DNA from: an uncultured Actinomycetes bacterium | Lineage (GTDB): Bacteria; Actinomycetota; Acidimicrobiia; IMCC26256; PALSA-555 | NCBI GenBank assembly: GCA_937927875.1 | Contig: CALEYV010000039.1 | Span: forward strand, 1-27,035 | DNA length: 27,035 nucleotides | Direction of reading: 5' to 3' | Part shown: piece after piece, positions 7,376 through 14,639 of the stretch | Numbering within the stretch: position 1 is the stretch's first letter | Layout of the letters: every line of letters begins with the position of its first letter | Notes under the pieces: model-generated | What the model was told of the DNA's origin: nothing | The model's input: the letters and a program-made list of their open reading frames with translations, nothing else | Database searches by the model: none | Program-made: the position numbers and the translations under genes

Positions 7376-8050
7376 TCAGTGGATGGGCAGGGTGGCGAGG
7401 CGGGCCACGCCGTAGCCGAGGAACACCACGCCGAGCACGAGCACCGTCACGCGCAGCCGCTCCCACCCGAAGCGCAGCGAGATCCCGGCAAAGAAGAGGA
7501 CGGCGGCGAAGAACACGGTGGTGAGCACGTAGGCGTCGGTGTGCTCGGTGGCGAGCCGGCCATCGTCGAAGCGCTGGTCCCCCACCCGCTCGAGATGGTC
7601 CGACGTCCCGAGCAGCGCCAGGTGGTACTGCGGCATCGACAGCGGGCTGGCCACCGCGGCCGCGTTGTGGAGCGGGTCCTGGGCCAGCCAGGCTTGGAAC
7701 GCGGGCACGAACTCGGGCCGGAACCGCCGCTGGTACAGGTCGGCGAGGGCGGTGTTGCCCTGGGTCGTCACCTCGAGCCACCGGTTGAAGTTCAGGAGGT
7801 CCTGGAGCCGGTCCTGCCCGGCCGCGGTCGAGGCCCGGTTGGCCTCCGAGCGGGCGGTGTTCGCCCGCGCGAAGTCCTGGGACTGCAGCCCGTTCCACCG
7901 GGCCGCCTCGTAGCCGCTCCACGCGATCCCGACCGTGGCCACCGCCAGCAGCACCGTCGCCACCAGCTCCCACCGGTGCTCCCGCCGTTCGGCGGACCGG
8001 GACGCGGATTCGCCGAGCTCGGGCGGCGCGTGCACGTGCACCTCGCTCAT
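7376..8050 (-). CDS. Conserved membrane protein of unknown function
   Basis: A 224-residue protein with a hydrophilic His/Glu-containing N-terminus, a first transmembrane segment near residues 28-47 (LVATVLLAVATVGIAWSGY), a long soluble helical part (about 50-170), and two close transmembrane segments near 174-192 and 200-219. The AWSGYEAARWNG segment after the first helix resembles a group of actinobacterial membrane proteins similar to DUF4337; this is from memory. It converges on the B12 operon with only 13 bases between stops. No function can be assigned. Confidence 0.75.
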   Translation of the reverse strand: MSEVHVHAPPELGESASRSAERREHRWELVATVLLAVATVGIAWSGYEAARWNGLQSQDFARANTARSEANRASTAAGQDRLQDLLNFNRWLEVTTQGNTALADLYQRRFRPEFVPAFQAWLAQDPLHNAAAVASPLSMPQYHLALLGTSDHLERVGDQRFDDGRLATEHTDAYVLTTVFFAAVLFFAGISLRFGWERLRVTVLVLGVVFLGYGVARLATLPIH

Positions 8051-8100
8051 CGGCGGGCGAGCCTACGGGCGGCGCCGGGCCGTTCCGCGGCTGTCCCGTC

Positions 8101-8129
8101 TTGTCCCATCTGCCGGGCGGTCGCAGAAT
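8101..8129 (+). promoter_or_regulatory. Possible promoter giving a leaderless LysM-protein mRNA
   Basis: TTGTCC (8101-8106), 17-base spacer and CAGAAT (8124-8129). Six bases then separate it from the ATG at 8136, and there is no Shine-Dalgarno, so a leaderless transcript fits. Hexamers match the consensus at only four of six positions each. Confidence 0.4.
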
Positions 8130-8135
8130 GCCGGG

Positions 8136-8753
8136 ATGGGAGCCGGGGGCTTCGGGCGCGACTGGGCCGACCGGGGCGACCAGCCGGCCCGTCGGGGTCC
8201 GCCGAGGCCTCGTCCGGGTCCGCCCGTCGGCCGGACCCGCGCCGGCGAGTGGGGTGCGCGCGGCCGGCGACGCCGCTCCGACCCGCGCCTGGCCGACCCC
8301 TGGAGCCCCTACCCGGGGGTGGGCGCCTCGGTGCGGGACCCGTCCGGCGGCCGACGCATCCCCGACGGGGTGCGCTTCGCCGAGCCGGTCCGGACCTGGC
8401 AGCTGCCGAAGCGGTTGCCGACGACGCAGACGCTCCTCGCCGGTGGCGCGGCGGTGCTGCTCGCCTTCCTGATCGGCCACCTCACCGGCGGGAGCAGCAC
8501 CTCGGTGGCGACGAGCAACACCACCGCCTCGGTCGCCACGACGACCACCCTCCCGCCGCTGCCGACCAGCCACACGGTGGCGCCCGGCGAGACGCTCTCC
8601 TCGATCGCCGGCGCCCTGGGCGTCACGACGGCCCAGCTCGCCAGCTACAACGGAATCGGCAACCTGAACCACGTCTTCGTCGGCGAGGTGCTGAAGATCC
8701 CGCCCCCCACCTCGCCGACCTCCACGCCGCCGGCCACCACCTCACCGAAGTAG
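8136..8753 (+). CDS. Membrane-anchored LysM domain protein
   Basis: A 205-residue protein probably bound to peptidoglycan. The N-terminal 110 residues are Arg/Pro/Gly-rich and presumably cytosolic; one transmembrane segment follows (LLAGGAAVLLAFLIGHL, about 119-135), then a Ser/Thr-rich linker, and a C-terminal LysM domain (about 150-192) with HTVAPGETLSSIAGALGV and the closing VGEVLKIP. A Thr/Pro tail ends the protein. ATG 8136 is chosen as the start; the frame is open further upstream but that part overlaps the divergent gene and reads as noise. No catalytic domain is attached, so it may be a wall-binding scaffold or division-associated factor. Confidence 0.82.
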   Translation: MGAGGFGRDWADRGDQPARRGPPRPRPGPPVGRTRAGEWGARGRRRRSDPRLADPWSPYPGVGASVRDPSGGRRIPDGVRFAEPVRTWQLPKRLPTTQTLLAGGAAVLLAFLIGHLTGGSSTSVATSNTTASVATTTTLPPLPTSHTVAPGETLSSIAGALGVTTAQLASYNGIGNLNHVFVGEVLKIPPPTSPTSTPPATTSPK

Positions 8754-8754
8754 C

Positions 8755-8774
8755 GGCGCGCTCCGGGCCGCGCC
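8755..8774. terminator. Short GC hairpin between convergent genes
   Basis: GGCGCG (8755-8760) pairs with CGCGCC (8769-8774) across an eight-base loop, in the 23-base gap between the LysM gene and the lipoprotein gene. It could serve both. The stem is short and the region is GC-rich, so chance is possible. Confidence 0.35.
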
Positions 8775-8776
8775 CC

Positions 8777-9337
8777 TCAGGGCGACGGCACGCCGGCCTG
8801 CAGCGGCTGGGTGTCGATGCGACCCTGCTCGCAGACGGAGCCGAACGTCCACGGCGCGACGGTGAACTGGAACTCGTTCGGCGGCGTCACCTCGACCTGC
8901 TGCGGCACCGGCTCGCACGGCCCGCTCTGGGACTCGTTGCCGGACGGGATCGCGCCCCAGTGCAGCAGCGCCGACGTCTGGCCGCCGGTCGAGACGGTCA
9001 CCGCCGGGGCCGGGACCGACTGGTCCCGGACCACGTCCGTCGGCACCGGCTGGCCGCCCGTCCCGAGGAGCTGCATGCCCACGTAGCCCTGCGCTCGGCA
9101 GGCCGGCCCGCCGTTGGTGAGGATCAGCCGGACGTACCGGTTGCCGGCACCGGCGCCGAGCTGGCCGAACGACGCGTGCAGCTGCGCGGTCCGACAACGG
9201 GCGAGGCCGGCGGGAGCCGTGGTGGCGGTGGAGCTCGACGGCACCGACGCCGTCGACGTCGTCGTGCTCGCGTTCGAGTGCACCGACGATCCCCCGCCGC
9301 AGGCGGCGAGCGTGGTCCCGGCCGCCAGGGCGAGCAC
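8777..9337 (-). CDS. DUF4232 lipoprotein
   Basis: A secreted, lipid-anchored protein of about 186 residues. LAAGTTLAAC is a lipobox, followed by a Ser/Thr-rich spacer (about 13-45) and a DUF4232 domain with CRTAQLHASFG, the paired ITNGG-like segment LILTNGGPACRAQGYVGMQLL, and a C-terminal PWTFGSVCEQGRI. DUF4232 function is unknown. The first usual start codon is a GTG at 9337, which leaves only 12 residues before the lipobox cysteine; a basic WSRRS stretch ideal for a signal peptide n-region lies just upstream in frame but has no ATG, GTG or TTG before it. The annotated start is therefore doubtful. Confidence 0.82.
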   Translation of the reverse strand: MLALAAGTTLAACGGGSSVHSNASTTTSTASVPSSSTATTAPAGLARCRTAQLHASFGQLGAGAGNRYVRLILTNGGPACRAQGYVGMQLLGTGGQPVPTDVVRDQSVPAPAVTVSTGGQTSALLHWGAIPSGNESQSGPCEPVPQQVEVTPPNEFQFTVAPWTFGSVCEQGRIDTQPLQAGVPSP

Positions 9338-9492
9338 GACCAGGGACCGGCGGCTCCACCGGCGGGGTCGGGCGACCGGTGGGCGGGTCGTCGGGTGAGG
9401 TGCCGGGCGCGTACCCGCAGCATCGCGCGGCGATGGGGGCCAACGGCAGCAAACCGCGGTCAGGCGTCCCGCCCGCCGACGAGACTGGGCGG

Positions 9493-10326
9493 GTGGGCGA
9501 CCTCGCCACCGACACCGAGCTCGAGCGCGTCGACGAGCACCGCTTCCGGGTCTCGCTCAGCCGCGACTGGGAGATCTGGGGACCGATGGGCGGCTACGTG
9601 GCCGCGGTCGCCCTGCGGGCGGCCGGCGCCGAGAGCCCGTTCGCGCGCCCGGCCAGCTTCTTCTGTCAGTACCTCGGCGTCGCCGCGTTCGAGCCGGTCG
9701 AGGTCACGGTCTCGGTGCAACGGCAGGCGCGCACCGCGCTCGCGCAGCGCGCCGAGATGACCCAGGGCGGCCGCCCGATCCTCTCGGCCCTGGTCTGGAG
9801 CGTGGCCGATGTCGACGGCCTCGAGCACCACGTCACCACGGCCCCCGCGGTCCCGCCCCCAGACGAGCTGCAGCCGTTCGAGACCCTCCTCCCCGACGAG
9901 GAACCGCCGTTCCCGTTCTGGAACAACGTCGAGTCGCGGCCGGTCGAGTTCAGTCCCGTCTGGCCGCCCGAGGGCCCGCTGCCGCCGGTGTGGCAGACGT
10001 GGACCCGCCTGCGGCCGACCTCGACGTTCGACGACCGGTGGCTCGACGCGGCGCGCAGCGTGATCCTGGTCGACGTGCAGGGCTGGCCGGCCGCGCACCA
10101 CCACCATGCGTGGCGCGACCCGCCGTTCATCGCCCCGAGCATCGACCTCTACGTCGCCTTCCACGAGCCGGCGCCGCACGAGCCGTGGCTGCTCGCCGAC
10201 GGGCATGCCCCGGTCGCCGACGACGGCCTCATCGGCTGGACGGGGCGGCTGTGGTCGTCGGCGGGCCGGCTCGTCGCCTCGGGCGGTGGGCAGCTGCTGT
10301 GCCGACGGGTGGACGGGGCGCGCTGA
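9493..10326 (+). CDS. Acyl-CoA thioesterase-like double hotdog protein
   Basis: A 277-residue thioesterase-superfamily protein (TesB-like double hotdog), presumably hydrolysing an acyl-CoA in the cytosol. The first hotdog shows SRDWEIWGPMGGYVAAVALRAA near residue 20, corresponding to the long central helix; the second contains PPFIAPSIDLYVAFHEP near residue 210 and ends with the GRLWSSAGRLVASGGGQLL strand pattern common to this family. Start GTG 9493 gives the normal N-terminus; ATG 9433 is possible. An AGACT element ends seven bases before the GTG and no Shine-Dalgarno is seen, so translation may be leaderless. Substrate unknown. Confidence 0.83.
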   Translation: MGDLATDTELERVDEHRFRVSLSRDWEIWGPMGGYVAAVALRAAGAESPFARPASFFCQYLGVAAFEPVEVTVSVQRQARTALAQRAEMTQGGRPILSALVWSVADVDGLEHHVTTAPAVPPPDELQPFETLLPDEEPPFPFWNNVESRPVEFSPVWPPEGPLPPVWQTWTRLRPTSTFDDRWLDAARSVILVDVQGWPAAHHHHAWRDPPFIAPSIDLYVAFHEPAPHEPWLLADGHAPVADDGLIGWTGRLWSSAGRLVASGGGQLLCRRVDGAR

Positions 10327-10362
10327 GCCGACGGCGCTGGACGCGGGTTGCGGCGCGGGCGG

Positions 10363-10737
10363 TCAGTCGAGCGCCGAGCGCGCCTCGGCCAGGTTGTCGG
10401 CCGCGAACACGAGCCGGGTGCTGGTGGCGAGGTAGGCGAGGGTGACGTTCACGCCCGCGTCGCCGAGTCGCCGGCTGACGTCGCCGAGCACGCCGGGCTG
10501 GTCGTCGACCTCCACCACCGCGACCTCCTGCTCGGTCGCGATCTGGATTCCCGCCGCGGCCAGGGCCGTGAACGCGTCGGCGGCGTCCTCGACGAGCAGG
10601 TGCACCTCGCCCTGTCCCCCGCCGCTCGTCACCGCGCAGAAGCCCTCGATGTTGACGCCGGCGTCGCCGAGCACCCGGCCCAGGCGGGCCAGCTCACCGG
10701 GTTGGTCCTCCAGGTAGACGGTGAGGTCGGTCGCCAT
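10363..10737 (-). CDS. Tandem ACT domain protein
   Basis: A 124-residue protein made of two ACT domains and nothing else: residues 1-60 (DLTVYLEDQPGELARLGRVLGDAGVNIEGF) and 66-124 (VAVVEVDDQPGVLGDVSRRLGDAGVNVTLAYLA). ACT domains bind amino acids at the domain interface, so it is probably a small amino-acid sensor or regulator. ATG 10737 is preferred over the adjacent GTG 10740 because GGAGG is then at normal distance (six to seven bases). It has its own predicted promoter. Target unknown. Confidence 0.88.
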   Translation of the reverse strand: MATDLTVYLEDQPGELARLGRVLGDAGVNIEGFCAVTSGGGQGEVHLLVEDAADAFTALAAAGIQIATEQEVAVVEVDDQPGVLGDVSRRLGDAGVNVTLAYLATSTRLVFAADNLAEARSALD

Positions 10738-10838
10738 CACGTCCCTCCATCGGTTCTCGCCCGCCGAGCCGGCGGCGACCGGCGGTCGATGGGACCGAGC
10801 CGCGCCGTCGTGCTGATCGCCCCGCGATCCACCTCGCT

Positions 10839-10867
10839 GGTATAGATCGGCGGCGGACGCCGGGCAA
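10839..10867 (-). promoter_or_regulatory. Probable promoter of the ACT domain gene
   Basis: On the minus strand, TTGCCC (10867-10862), exactly 17 bases, then TATACC (10844-10839). Transcription would start near 10832, about 95 bases before the ACT gene. The TATA is a rare AT patch in this region. Confidence 0.5.
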
Positions 10868-10898
10868 TCGGCGGCCGCGATCCGACGGCCCGGCGGCG

Positions 10899-11420
10899 TC
10901 AGCCCTGGCTGTCGGGCGCGGTGAGCCGGCCGCCTTTCTCGCCGGTCGGCGCGGGCGACACCGTCACCGTCGCCGACTTCGACGCGGTGGTGCCGTCAGC
11001 GGCGGTGGCGGTCAGCGCCAGATCGTGGCTCTCGCTGCTCCCCGAGGGGCAGTCGAATTCGACGGCTCGCCGGCCGGTCGGCGGCCCGTCGGTGACGATC
11101 GCGGTCCCGTCGGCCTCGATCGAGACCGTGTCGGCGTCCTGGCTCGACCAGATCAGCACCGCCCGGACGCGACGCTCTCCTCGGAGACAGATCGGCTCGG
11201 AGGGGCTGGCGAAGAACTCGATCACCGACGGCGGCGCGACGGTCAGGGTCGTGGTGTTGGGCGCCGCGGTGGTGGTCGTCGTCGTGGTGGTGCTCGTCGT
11301 GGTCGCGGTCGTCTGCGGCGACGCGGTCCCGGCGGTGAGCAGGCCGGCCGCGGCGCCGGCGAGCAGCCCAACGCCGAGCGAGCCGGCACTGATTCGGATG
11401 ATTCCGCTGCGAGCCAGCAT
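10899..11420 (-). CDS. Secreted protein with Thr-rich linker and Ig-like domain
   Basis: A 173-residue exported protein. An N-terminal signal peptide (RSGIIRISAGSLGVGLLAGA) is followed by a low-complexity Thr linker (about 36-60) and a beta-rich domain with FASPSEPICLRGERRVRAVLIWSSQDAD and LTATAADGTTASKSATVTV, which reads like one Ig/PKD-type fold with a Cys pair. No enzyme motif. Probably a surface or secreted structural protein; unrecognised otherwise. The two cysteines (near 78 and 124) could form a disulfide. Confidence 0.7.
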   Translation of the reverse strand: MLARSGIIRISAGSLGVGLLAGAAAGLLTAGTASPQTTATTTSTTTTTTTTAAPNTTTLTVAPPSVIEFFASPSEPICLRGERRVRAVLIWSSQDADTVSIEADGTAIVTDGPPTGRRAVEFDCPSGSSESHDLALTATAADGTTASKSATVTVSPAPTGEKGGRLTAPDSQG

Positions 11421-11546
11421 GCTTCGACCGTCCCAGCCGCTCGACGCGACGTGGCGTGCGGGGCAGCACGCGCGCCCTCACCCTAACCACGACGTTCGAC
11501 GGCGCCGCCGACGACGCGGCCGCCCGGCGGCCGGTGCGGTGTCGGC

Positions 11547-12449
11547 CTAGGTGACGGGGGGCGCGAGCCGCTCCATGACCTGGCGCCGGAGCTCGTCGGC
11601 GGGTGGGAGCCCCGGCACGTCGTCGATCGGCTCGGGGTTCAGGCCCTCGGCGATGCCGTGCCAACGCCGGATCGCGAGCTCGACGAACTCGGGGTGCGGG
11701 AACACCCAGAACGAGCCCGACTCGACCGCAGCCGCGACCAGGTCGGCGACGTAGGACGGCTGGGCGCCCTCGTCGACCGCCCGCCGCACGTGCTCGGCCA
11801 TGACGTCGAAGCCGGGCGCGGCGGGCGGCGGCTCACCGAGCTCGTCGGGCCAGTTCCGGTCCGCGTCCACGATCCCGGTGCGGACCCACCCGGGGCACAG
11901 CACGCTGACGCCGATGGGCAGGCCGATCATCTGCAGCTGCCGGTAGAGGTCCTCGGAGATCGCGACCACCGCGTGCTTCGAGGCGTCGTAGGAGGGGCCG
12001 AAGCCGGGCACGAGCCCGGCGATGCTGGCCGTGTTGATGATGTGGCTCTCCTCCTGGCCGGCCAGCGCGGGGAGGAACGCCCGCACGCCGTGGATCACGC
12101 CCCAGAGGTTCACGCCGAGCACCCACCGCCAGCCCGAGATCGGCCCGAACCAGGGGTCGCCGGTGCTGGCGACCCCGGCGTTGTTGCACACGACGTGCAC
12201 GGCGCCGAAGCGCTCGAGCGTCGCGGCGGCCAAGCCGTCGACCGCCGCCGCGTCGCTCACGTCGGTCGGGACCCCGAGCGTCTCGACGCCGAGCGCCGCC
12301 ACCTCGGCCGCGGCGGCGGCGAGCGCGGCCTCGTCGACGTCGGCGAGCACCACCCGGAGCCCGCTCCGTGCGAACCGGTCGGCGAGCGCCCGGCCGATCC
12401 CGCCCGCGGCGCCGGTCACCACCGCGACCTGACCTTCGCGTAGCTGCAT
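11547..12449 (-). CDS. Short-chain dehydrogenase/reductase
   Basis: A 300-residue classical SDR that oxidises or reduces an alcohol/carbonyl with a nicotinamide cofactor. The Rossmann motif TGAAGGIG is at 12-19, Asp37 ends the second strand (favouring NAD), NNAG is at 89-92, and the catalytic Ser142, Tyr154 and Lys158 (YDASK) are present. The C-terminal about 60 residues (from WPDELGEPPPAAPG) are longer than in minimal SDRs and include a helix pair seen in SDRs of this size. ATG 12449 is the start; the frame stays open upstream into the divergent leader without sense. Substrate unknown. Confidence 0.9.
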   Translation of the reverse strand: MQLREGQVAVVTGAAGGIGRALADRFARSGLRVVLADVDEAALAAAAAEVAALGVETLGVPTDVSDAAAVDGLAAATLERFGAVHVVCNNAGVASTGDPWFGPISGWRWVLGVNLWGVIHGVRAFLPALAGQEESHIINTASIAGLVPGFGPSYDASKHAVVAISEDLYRQLQMIGLPIGVSVLCPGWVRTGIVDADRNWPDELGEPPPAAPGFDVMAEHVRRAVDEGAQPSYVADLVAAAVESGSFWVFPHPEFVELAIRRWHGIAEGLNPEPIDDVPGLPPADELRRQVMERLAPPVT

Positions 12450-12552
12450 CTCCGCCCCCCGGGCTCGCCTGCCGGGATGGTAGCGAGCGCCCTCCTCGCG
12501 CTGAGTAAGGTCCGCGGCCAGTGAACGAGCGCGGAGGAGGTGGTCACGTGCG

Positions 12553-12624
12553 ACGTCGCTGAAGCGACGTGGATGTCGCCCGGTCGGGCGACCGTGGCCG
12601 CAGCTCGGTTCACGGCCTGCGGCC
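12553..12624 (+). promoter_or_regulatory. Structured leader of three consecutive hairpins, candidate cis-regulatory RNA
   Basis: Three perfect hairpins follow each other upstream of the ACAD-like gene. P1: 12553-12559 with 12564-12570 (7 bp, TGAA loop). P2: 12575-12581 with 12586-12592 (7 bp, GGTC loop). P3: 12596-12603 with 12617-12624 (8 bp, 13-base loop). CCTGCG at 12616-12621, mostly in the P3 right arm, can instead pair with CGCAGG at 12645-12650, which overlaps the AGGAGG Shine-Dalgarno (12648-12653). The two pairings exclude each other, the usual design of a translational switch. I could not match it to a riboswitch class I know. Confidence 0.55.
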
Positions 12625-12657
12625 GTAGCAGCTGATTCCCGGTTCGCAGGAGGATTC

Positions 12658-13788
12658 ATGGAGTACCAGGACGCGCTCGCGCGCGTGATCCGAGACGTCG
12701 TCGCGCCGAACGCGGCCGAGGTCGACCGCGCCGGCGTGTTCCCCCGCGCCGCGGTGGACGCGCTCGGTGAGGCCGGGATCCTCGGCCTCGCGTCGGCCAC
12801 CGACGTGGGGGGCGGGGGCCAGGGCTTCGACGCCGCCGCCGACGTCGTCGCCAGCCTGAGCGAGCAGTGCGGCTCGACGGCGATGGTGGTCCTGATGCAC
12901 TACGCCGCGACGGCGGCGATCGAGCGGCACGGCCCGACCGAGGTGCGGGAGGCGATCGCGGCGGGGCGGCACCTGTCGACGCTCGCGTTCTCGGAGGCCG
13001 GGAGCCGCAGTCACTTCTGGGCGCCGCTGAGCACGGCCCAGCCCGACGGGGACACGGTGCGGCTCGACGCCCGCAAGAGCTGGGTCACGTCGGCCGGCGA
13101 GGCCGACAGCTACGTGTGGTCGAGCCTGCCGGCTCGCGCGCCGGGCGCGATGACGTTGTGGCTGGTGCCGCGGGACACGCCGGGCCTGACGGTCTGGGGG
13201 CCCTTCGACGGGCTGGGGCTGCGCGGCAACGCCTCGAACCCGGTGACGGCGGTCGGCGCCGAGGTCCCCGCGTCGGCCCGCCTCGGGGACGACGGGGCCG
13301 GGCTCGACGTCGCGCTCACGGTCGTGCTGCCGTGGTTCCTCGTGCTCAGCGCGGCCGCCAGCCTGGGGCTGATGCATCGGGTCGTCGCGGAGACGCGACG
13401 GCACCTGGTCAACACCCGTCTCGAGCACCTCGACGAGAGCCTCGCCCAGCAGCCCGTCCTGCGCGCCGCGTACGCCCGCCTGCAGATCGACAGCGATCGC
13501 ACCGGTGCGCTCCTCGACGACACCTTGACCGCGCTCCGCTTCGAGCGGGAGGACGCGCAGCTGCGGGTCCTCGAGATCAAGGCCGCCGCCGGCGAGGCCG
13601 CGGTGCGAGTGACCGACGAGGCGATGCGGGTGTGCGGCGGCGCCGCCTTCCGCAAGGAGCTCGGCATCGAGCGGTGCTTCCGGGACGCGCGGGCGGCTCG
13701 CGTGATGGCGCCGACCACCGACGCGCTCCTCGACTTCGTCGGCCGGGCGCTCTGCGGGCTCCCGCTGTTCGACGAGGAGGCGTCATGA
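12658..13788 (+). CDS. Acyl-CoA-dehydrogenase-like flavoprotein, probable oxidase or monooxygenase
   Basis: A 376-residue ACAD-fold protein expected to bind FAD or FMN. Recognisable: helical N-domain, FSEAGSRSHFWAP (about 111-123, the flavin/substrate loop where ACADs have TEPGAGSD), KSWVTSAGEADSYV (140-153), and the C-terminal RVCGGAAFRKELGIERCFRDARAA. The segment that carries the catalytic Glu in medium-chain ACADs (YEGT) reads MAPTTDAL here, so a normal dehydrogenation is doubtful, and the protein may be closer to DszC/SfnB-type flavin monooxygenases (inference). A strong AGGAGG precedes the ATG. It is the first of three overlapping genes. Confidence 0.85.
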   Translation: MEYQDALARVIRDVVAPNAAEVDRAGVFPRAAVDALGEAGILGLASATDVGGGGQGFDAAADVVASLSEQCGSTAMVVLMHYAATAAIERHGPTEVREAIAAGRHLSTLAFSEAGSRSHFWAPLSTAQPDGDTVRLDARKSWVTSAGEADSYVWSSLPARAPGAMTLWLVPRDTPGLTVWGPFDGLGLRGNASNPVTAVGAEVPASARLGDDGAGLDVALTVVLPWFLVLSAAASLGLMHRVVAETRRHLVNTRLEHLDESLAQQPVLRAAYARLQIDSDRTGALLDDTLTALRFEREDAQLRVLEIKAAAGEAAVRVTDEAMRVCGGAAFRKELGIERCFRDARAARVMAPTTDALLDFVGRALCGLPLFDEEAS

Positions 13789-14639
13789 GCGACCTCGTGA
13801 TGGGCGCGGTCGCCTACGACCCGAAGGTCGTCACGATCTGGGAGGGGTTCAAGGCGTGGCTGCGCGACGAGCGCCTGGACTTCGACTTCGTGCTCTACTC
13901 GAACTACGAGCGCCAGGTCGAGGACCTCGTCGACGGTCGGATCGACGCGGCGTGGAACTCGCCCCTAGCGTGGGTGCGGACCCGGCGGTCCGCCACCGAC
14001 CGCGGCCTGCAGGCTCGGGCGCTCGTGATGCGGGACACGGACCAGGACCTGACGTCGGTCGTCGTCACCCGAGCCGACGCCGACATCCACGACGTCGCCG
14101 ACCTGCGGGGCCGGCGGGTCGGCACCGGGGCCCTGGACTCACCGCAGGCCACGCTCCTGCCCCTGTCGCATCTCCGCCGGCTCGGCGTCGACCCCGGGCG
14201 GGACTGTGAGGTCCAGCGCTTCGACATCGGGGTCGGGCTGCACGGCGACCATGTCGGCGGCGAGCGCGACGCGGCGCGAGCGCTCATGGCGCGGACGGTG
14301 GATGCGGCGTGCCTCATCGACGGCAACTCGCTGCTCTTCGCGCACGAGGGGACGATGCCGGCCGGCGCGACACGGGTGCTGACCCAGACCCCGGCCTTCG
14401 ACCACTGCAACATGACGGTGACCGACGCCGGCCCCGTCGCCGAGCTCGAGCGGTTCAGTGAGCTGCTCCAGTCGATGTCGTACTCGGATCCCCGGGTGCG
14501 ACCGCTGCTGGACCTCGAGGGGCTCAAGACCTGGAAGGAGGGGCGCGTCAGCGGGTACGACGCGCTCGAGCGAGCCGTCGACGAGACCGGCTTCTACGAC
14601 GACGCAGGCCATGTCACCGCCTCCGACTATCGACCTTGA
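13785..14639 (+). CDS. PhnD/SsuA-type periplasmic binding-protein fold, cytosolic
   Basis: A 284-residue protein of the phosphonate/phosphite/sulfonate binding-protein family. Family features: LVMGAVAYDPK at the start, IDAAWNSPLAWVRT (53-66; the PhnD WNGPLAY equivalent), DVADLRGRRVGTGALDSPQA (103-122) and HLRRLGVDPGRD. It lacks a signal peptide and there is no permease or ATPase nearby, so it is not part of an importer here. Known binding-protein folds have become cytosolic enzymes (MqnA, MqnD, Thi5), so an enzymatic or sensor role is possible. Its ATG overlaps the ACAD stop by four bases; it overlaps the next gene by 29. Confidence 0.85.
   Translation: MSDLVMGAVAYDPKVVTIWEGFKAWLRDERLDFDFVLYSNYERQVEDLVDGRIDAAWNSPLAWVRTRRSATDRGLQARALVMRDTDQDLTSVVVTRADADIHDVADLRGRRVGTGALDSPQATLLPLSHLRRLGVDPGRDCEVQRFDIGVGLHGDHVGGERDAARALMARTVDAACLIDGNSLLFAHEGTMPAGATRVLTQTPAFDHCNMTVTDAGPVAELERFSELLQSMSYSDPRVRPLLDLEGLKTWKEGRVSGYDALERAVDETGFYDDAGHVTASDYRP

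Noticed and set aside
11220..11320. GTGGTGGTCGTC-like repeats as a tandem repeat locus
   Set aside because: They are the codons of the Thr-rich linker of the secreted protein on the minus strand.
12553..12624. The three hairpins as a plain terminator of an upstream plus-strand gene
   Set aside because: No plus-strand gene lies upstream (the neighbour is divergent), and the stems sit directly before a strong ribosome binding site.
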